Part shown: positions 6,873 through 10,215 of the stretch, piece by piece | Layout of the letters: each line of letters starts with the position of its first letter | Position numbering within the stretch: the stretch's first letter is position 1 | Assembly (NCBI GenBank): GCA_030829155.1 | Contig: JAURBD010000053.1 | Span: forward strand, 1 to 10,215 | Source of the DNA: Flavobacteriaceae bacterium | GTDB taxonomy: Bacteria > Bacteroidota > Bacteroidia > Flavobacteriales > Flavobacteriaceae | DNA: 10,215 nucleotides | Direction of reading: 5' to 3' | The notes under the pieces: generated by a model | What the model saw: the letters and a program-made list of their open reading frames with translations, nothing else | Databases searched by the model: none | Told to the model about the DNA's origin: nothing | Program-made: the position numbers and the translations under genes

Positions 6873-7609
6873 AACTTTATTTTAATTTTTCTTAATTCAA
6901 AGTTTTGACCCAAGTATACTTTTCTTACCATTGGATCTGAAGCCAACTCTTCAGGACTACCAGCCTTGAGTATTCCACCCTCGAACATCAAATAAGTTTT
7001 ATCTGTTATCGCTAAGGTTTCTTGAACATTGTGATCTGTAATTAGAATTCCAATATTTTTGTTTTTTAGATGAGCAACAATCCGTTGGATATCCTCTACG
7101 GCAACTGGATCAACTCCTGCAAAAGGTTCATCGAGTAATACAAATTTAGGATCAGTGGCTAAAGCTCTAGCAATTTCTGTTCTTCTTCTTTCACCACCCG
7201 ATAGTAAATCCCCACGATTTTTTCGTATGTGGGTTAATCCGAATTCCTCTAAAAGGGATTCCATTTTTTCTTTTTGTTGTTTTTTGTTCAAAGATGTTAA
7301 TTGGAGTACACTCAAAATATTATTTTCAACACTTAGTTTTCTGAAAACAGAAGCCTCTTGTGCAAGATAACCAATACCATTTTGTGCTCTTTGATACATA
7401 GGGTAGTCTGTTATTTCTTCATCATTAAGATATATTGATCCAGCGTTAGGTTTTACCAAACCTACGATCATATAAAATGATGTTGTTTTCCCTGCTCCAT
7501 TAGGCCCAAGCAATCCAACAATTTCCCCTTGTTTTAGTTCTATTGAGATTCCTTTGACAACTTCACGTCCCTTGTACGATTTAATTATGTTTTCTGCTCT
7601 TAGCTGCAT
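6869..7609 (-). CDS. lptB: LPS export ABC transporter ATP-binding protein LptB
   Basis: LptB is the cytoplasmic ATPase of the LptB2FG complex, which extracts lipopolysaccharide from the inner membrane and drives it across the periplasm. The 246-residue protein has all ABC motifs: Walker A GPNGAGKTT (35-43), Q-loop Gln84 in YLAQEASVFRKL, signature LSGGE (136-140) followed by RRRTEIARAL, Walker B FVLLDEP (156-162), D-loop AGVDP (164-168) and switch His193 in ITDHNVQE. The NGIGYLAQEASVFRKLSVE stretch and the YLGQNFEL ending are typical of LptB rather than other ABC ATPases. The ATG start is supported by the usual MxLRAxxIxKSY opening. It lies downstream of tatC and kdsD on the same strand, in a likely envelope operon. 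KdsD supplies a precursor of the LPS core that LptB helps export. Confidence 0.97.
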   Translation of the reverse strand: MQLRAENIIKSYKGREVVKGISIELKQGEIVGLLGPNGAGKTTSFYMIVGLVKPNAGSIYLNDEEITDYPMYQRAQNGIGYLAQEASVFRKLSVENNILSVLQLTSLNKKQQKEKMESLLEEFGLTHIRKNRGDLLSGGERRRTEIARALATDPKFVLLDEPFAGVDPVAVEDIQRIVAHLKNKNIGILITDHNVQETLAITDKTYLMFEGGILKAGSPEELASDPMVRKVYLGQNFELRKIKIKF

Positions 7610-7775
7610 TTGATCTTATTTTACATCTGAATTTGAATATCTTAAAGTTTTCCATTAAACTTTCTGTTTCTGCTGCTTTAACATCTAAAGTAGCGAATTC
7701 TTTGCTTCTTTGTTTGATCAGGTTGGATATTTTTTTTGAACGATCAACAAAGAAAGTGTTGAAAAATTCTCTCAA
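7581..7775 (-). CDS. Uncertain small hypothetical ORF between tatC and lptB
   Basis: This 64-residue ORF (MREFFNTFFVDRSKK to the end) would fill most of the 212-base gap between tatC and lptB and overlap the lptB start by 29 bases in another frame. The first 50 residues have plausible coding composition (mixed charged and hydrophobic, helical, DVKAAETESLMENF at 31-44), but I recognise no family. The last part, lying in the lptB overlap, is basic and probably not meaningful. No Shine-Dalgarno precedes the ATG. In related Flavobacteriales I recall a carboxymuconolactone-decarboxylase-like gene of about 115 codons here. The resemblance to that protein is too weak to claim, so this may be a remnant, a real small protein or a non-coding spacer. 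Confidence 0.25.
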   Translation of the reverse strand: MREFFNTFFVDRSKKISNLIKQRSKEFATLDVKAAETESLMENFKIFKFRCKIRSNAAKSRKHN

Positions 7776-7821
7776 TAGTACATATTCAATTTTTTAATAC
7801 AGAGCTTTATTTTGTTTGCAA

Positions 7822-8640
7822 TCAAACATTTTTTAACTCTTTTTGTTGACGTTTAAAAACAACTTTTGAGATAAAAATACTTACTTCATATAAAATTAAA
7901 ATTGGTATGGTAACAATAACTTGACTAGCAATATCAGGAGGTGTAATTACAGCTGAAAGAATAAGAACTAATACAATTGCAAATTTCCTGTTTTTTTTTA
8001 AAAATTGAGGTGTAACAATCCCTATTTTAGTTAGGAAATACATGAGTATCGGGAGTTCGAATATTAATCCAGATGAAAGAACAGAAGCTCGAAGTAGACT
8101 TATGTAACTGCTTAGATCAAAGTCATTAAAAACTTCATTGCTTACTGTATAATTTCCCAAAAAATTAATTGAAAGTGGTGTAACAATATAATAACCGAAA
8201 AGAACACCAATAAAAAACAAGATCGAAGCAATAAAAATAAAACCTCTTGCATTTTTTCGTTCATTAGAATGAAGTCCGGGGCTGATGAACCTCCAAACCT
8301 CAAATATAATATAAGGAAACGCTAGTATAAATCCTGCAGTTAATGAAGTCCACAAATGTGCAGAAAATTGCCCAGACATTGTTCTACTTTGTATCCTGAA
8401 AGGCATCTCTTCTATGCAAAGACTATTTCCTTGTCCCAAGGATTGTGAGAGTTCACAAAACAACCGATAAGTAAAAAAATCAATTTTTTTAGGACCAAAT
8501 AAAATGGTATCAAAAATAAAGTCTTTGGCGATAAATGCAACTGAGCCAATGATTACAATAGCTAGAGTTGAGCGAATTAAGTGCCACCTGAGCTCTTCAA
8601 GGTGGTCTAAAAACGACATTTCATCGGAGGCATTACTCAT
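7822..8640 (-). CDS. tatC: Twin-arginine translocase subunit TatC
   Basis: TatC is the membrane receptor of the Tat pathway; it binds twin-arginine signal peptides of folded proteins. The 272-residue protein has the conserved cytoplasmic N-terminus MSFLDHLEELRWHLIRS (8-24), whose Glu16 corresponds to signal-binding Glu15 of E. coli. It also has FEVWRFISPGL (113-123), whose Glu114 corresponds to E. coli Glu103. Six membrane segments are visible, at about 20-38, 95-116, 132-155, 184-205, 219-232 and 237-257. The first periplasmic loop is long (about 42-94) and holds two cysteines (Cys62, Cys75), which I regard as a Bacteroidota trait. Its ATG shares one base with the kdsD stop (TAATG on the minus strand), strong support for co-transcription and coupled translation. 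No tatA or tatB gene is in the window. Confidence 0.97.
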   Translation of the reverse strand: MSNASDEMSFLDHLEELRWHLIRSTLAIVIIGSVAFIAKDFIFDTILFGPKKIDFFTYRLFCELSQSLGQGNSLCIEEMPFRIQSRTMSGQFSAHLWTSLTAGFILAFPYIIFEVWRFISPGLHSNERKNARGFIFIASILFFIGVLFGYYIVTPLSINFLGNYTVSNEVFNDFDLSSYISLLRASVLSSGLIFELPILMYFLTKIGIVTPQFLKKNRKFAIVLVLILSAVITPPDIASQVIVTIPILILYEVSIFISKVVFKRQQKELKNV

Positions 8641-9608
8641 TATTGCATTCCTTCTTTAATAAGATCCAAAATATGAACCATACCCAAATATACCCCACTA
8701 GAATCTTGAACAATAAGCTGCCCAATCCCTTTGGTTTTTAGGGTTTTTAAAACATCAGTTGCTAAAATTTCTGGATCTACTGTAATTGGATTATTTGACA
8801 TGATGTCTTTTGCAATCAAAGTTCCTATATTATCAAATTTTTCAAGCATTCTTCTGATATCACCATCAGTAATAATTCCTAAGATTTGACTTTTATCCAT
8901 CACAATGGTAGCCCCTAATCTTTTTTGAGTTATTTCAGAAATTACATTTTTAACTGGAGTATCAATTGTTACAGAAGGTCGCTCGTGTTTTTTAGCTAAT
9001 TCACCCACAGTAAGGTATAGCTTTTTACCAAGAGCGCCTCCAGGGTGATATTGTGCAAAGTCTTGGGCATCAAATTTCTTGAGTTTTAGAAGACAAACTG
9101 CCAATGCATCACCCATAGCTAATTGAGCAGTTGTACTTGTTGTTGGAGCTAAATTATTAGGACAAGCCTCTTTCTCAACATACGTACTGATTACTTTGTC
9201 TGCTGCTTCAGCTAAATATGATTTAGGATTTGCAGTTAATGCAATTACTAGATTTCCACGTTTTTTGATAAAAGGAATCAATGCCTGAATTTCAGGCGAA
9301 TTACCACTTTTGGATATGCAAATGACAACATCAAGTTTTTGAATTATTCCTAAATCACCATGAATAGCATCTGCAGCATGCATAAAGACTGCCGCAGTTC
9401 CCGTTGAGTTTAGGGTTGCAACAATTTTCATAGAAATGACTGCACTTTTACCTATACCTGTAATGATAACTCTTCCTTTAAAGTCTGACAAATGTTTTAC
9501 GGTTGACACAAATTCATCATCAAGTGTTGAAATAAGGTCGTGAATTGCCTTAGACTCGAGCTCAAGAGTTTTTTTAGCGTTCTCTATAATGTTATTTTTA
9601 TCTAGCAA
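8640..9608 (-). CDS. kdsD: D-arabinose-5-phosphate isomerase (KdsD/KpsF family)
   Basis: This cytosolic enzyme interconverts D-ribulose-5-phosphate and D-arabinose-5-phosphate, the first step towards Kdo, the inner sugar of LPS. The 322-residue length is normal. The SIS sugar-isomerase domain (about 35-185) shows ITGIGKSAVISMKIVATLNS (49-68), MHAADAIHGDLG (76-87), ISKSGNSPE (98-106) and APTTSTTAQLAMGDALA (154-170), then HPGGALGKKL (188-197). Two CBS domains follow (about 205-265 and 268-320), including GIITDGDIRRML (244-255). The start appears to be TTG: a stop codon lies four codons upstream (9620-9618), and there is no in-frame ATG before the conserved region. It heads the probable kdsD-tatC-lptB operon and diverges from recQ across 88 bases. 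Confidence 0.95.
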   Translation of the reverse strand: MLDKNNIIENAKKTLELESKAIHDLISTLDDEFVSTVKHLSDFKGRVIITGIGKSAVISMKIVATLNSTGTAAVFMHAADAIHGDLGIIQKLDVVICISKSGNSPEIQALIPFIKKRGNLVIALTANPKSYLAEAADKVISTYVEKEACPNNLAPTTSTTAQLAMGDALAVCLLKLKKFDAQDFAQYHPGGALGKKLYLTVGELAKKHERPSVTIDTPVKNVISEITQKRLGATIVMDKSQILGIITDGDIRRMLEKFDNIGTLIAKDIMSNNPITVDPEILATDVLKTLKTKGIGQLIVQDSSGVYLGMVHILDLIKEGMQ

Positions 9609-9660
9609 TAGTTTTGATTATTTTATGGAATTAGCAAACTAAGTATTATATTTATTGATA

Positions 9661-9668
9661 CAAATGTA
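9661..9668 (-). promoter_or_regulatory. Putative -7 element for the kdsD-tatC-lptB operon
   Basis: On the minus strand this reads TACATTTG, a perfect match to TAnnTTTG. Transcription would begin about 9654, giving a leader of roughly 46 nt before the kdsD TTG start. The nearest upstream TTG (9684-9682) is only 13 bases away, closer than the usual spacing of about 19, so the -33 element is doubtful. Confidence 0.45.
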
Positions 9669-9670
9669 AA

Positions 9671-9678
9671 TAATTTTG
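9671..9678 (+). promoter_or_regulatory. Putative -7 element for recQ
   Basis: TAATTTTG is a perfect match to TAnnTTTG and lies 18 bases before the recQ ATG, implying a short leader of about 12 nt. A TTG at 9655-9657 is 13 bases upstream, again closer than usual for a -33 element. It is only 2 bases from the opposing element of the kdsD operon. Confidence 0.45.
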
Positions 9679-9696
9679 ATTCAAAGACGTAATTAA

Positions 9697-10215
9697 ATGT
9701 CGCATTCTCCTCTTCAAAAAGAACTTAAAAAACATTTTGGTTTTTCTGACTTCAAAGGACTTCAAGAACCCGTCATTAAAAACCTGCTTGAAGGAAAAAA
9801 TTCTTTTGTTATTATGCCCACAGGGGGAGGTAAATCACTTTGTTATCAACTACCAGCTTTGGTTTCATCGGGAACTGCGATTGTGGTTTCCCCTTTAATT
9901 GCTTTGATGAAAAATCAAGTTGATGCAATTCGTGGAATTTCATATCAAGAAGGAATTGCTCATGTTTTGAATTCTTCCCTCACAAAAACAGCTATTCAGC
10001 AAGTTAAAAAAGATATTATTGATGGAGTAACGAAATTGCTTTATGTTGCTCCAGAATCTTTGGTTAAAGAAGATACAATTGAGTTTTTAAAAACAGTGAA
10101 ACTCTCTTTTTTGGCAATTGATGAAGCACATTGTATTTCAGAATGGGGGCATGATTTTAGGCCTGAATACAGAAATTTAAGGATCATGCTTCAAAAGATC
10201 GAAAAAAATCTTCCA
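9697..10215 (+). CDS. recQ: ATP-dependent DNA helicase RecQ (3' end beyond window)
   Basis: RecQ is a 3'-5' DNA helicase of recombination and replication-fork repair. The window holds the first 173 codons from an ATG. Visible motifs are the motif 0 region FGFSDFKGLQ (14-23, Gln23), motif I MPTGGGKSLCYQLPA (40-54, Lys46), motif Ia VVSPLIALMKNQV (63-75), YVAPESL (116-122), and motif II with the aromatic-rich loop, IDEAHCISEWGHDFRPEY (141-158). These are diagnostic of RecQ rather than other superfamily 2 helicases. The second RecA-like domain, the zinc-binding and winged-helix RQC region and any HRDC domain lie outside. The ATG has no evident Shine-Dalgarno. It diverges from kdsD. Confidence 0.97.
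   Translation, partial: MSHSPLQKELKKHFGFSDFKGLQEPVIKNLLEGKNSFVIMPTGGGKSLCYQLPALVSSGTAIVVSPLIALMKNQVDAIRGISYQEGIAHVLNSSLTKTAIQQVKKDIIDGVTKLLYVAPESLVKEDTIEFLKTVKLSFLAIDEAHCISEWGHDFRPEYRNLRIMLQKIEKNLP

Noticed and set aside
6871..6906. AAAACTTT and AAAGTTTT inverted arms with a 20-base gap after pssA
   Set aside because: The stem would have one G-C pair, a large loop and no clear T-run, and it lies in the coding end of lptB. It is probably chance in A/T-rich sequence.
7155..7370. Plus-strand 71-codon open frame
   Set aside because: It is antisense within lptB across the signature and Q-loop coding region, so it is a shadow of a well-supported gene.
7813..7828. TGTTTG-CAAT-CAAACA hairpin followed by T-run on the plus strand at the tatC stop
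   Set aside because: The T-run is on the wrong side for tatC transcription and no plus-strand gene ends there. A 6-bp stem with two G-C pairs is weak.
1..10215. Search for a defence, mobile or secondary-metabolite system
   Set aside because: Every confidently identified gene except the DUF2795 protein and the methyltransferase-like ORF is an ordinary housekeeping gene. I saw no transposase, integrase, toxin-antitoxin pair, CRISPR-like repeat, tRNA or reverse transcriptase.

Overview
This AT-rich window looks like a chromosomal housekeeping segment from a Bacteroidota bacterium, most likely of the order Flavobacteriales. Three things suggest this: a SecA with a long N-terminal insertion ahead of its Walker A motif; a tiny MYW-starting DUF2795 protein beside a PduO-type adenosyltransferase; and Bacteroidota-style TAnnTTTG promoter elements, mostly with weak or absent Shine-Dalgarno sequences. 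The assignment rests on recognised protein families and remembered gene order, not on a database search.

Left part (1-3732), all minus strand: a cobalamin adenosyltransferase is followed by the DUF2795 protein. A strong UUCG-loop terminator (2861-2885) ends this unit. secA comes next, apparently from its own promoter squeezed against that terminator, and it runs off the left edge without its C-terminus.

Centre (3733-6872): lnt (apolipoprotein N-acyltransferase, minus, TTG start) overlaps by 4 bases a 153-residue ORF. That ORF keeps both ends of a Bacteroidota class I SAM-methyltransferase family but has lost the SAM-binding core between them, and it carries a run of 12 A. Divergent from lnt, across a 168-base spacer with an 8-bp palindrome, is pssA (phosphatidylserine synthase, plus).

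Right part (6869-10215): lptB, an uncertain small ORF, tatC and kdsD lie head to tail on the minus strand as a probable operon. recQ diverges from kdsD and is cut by the right edge. Two TAnnTTTG elements sit back to back in the kdsD/recQ spacer.

Most of the genes serve the cell envelope: KdsD (Kdo precursor), LptB (LPS transport), PssA (phospholipid synthesis), Lnt (lipoprotein maturation), and SecA and TatC (protein export). I found no RNA genes, insertion sequences, CRISPR arrays, phage genes or defence system. I see no clear undescribed system. The most unusual locus is the core-less methyltransferase relative coupled to lnt.
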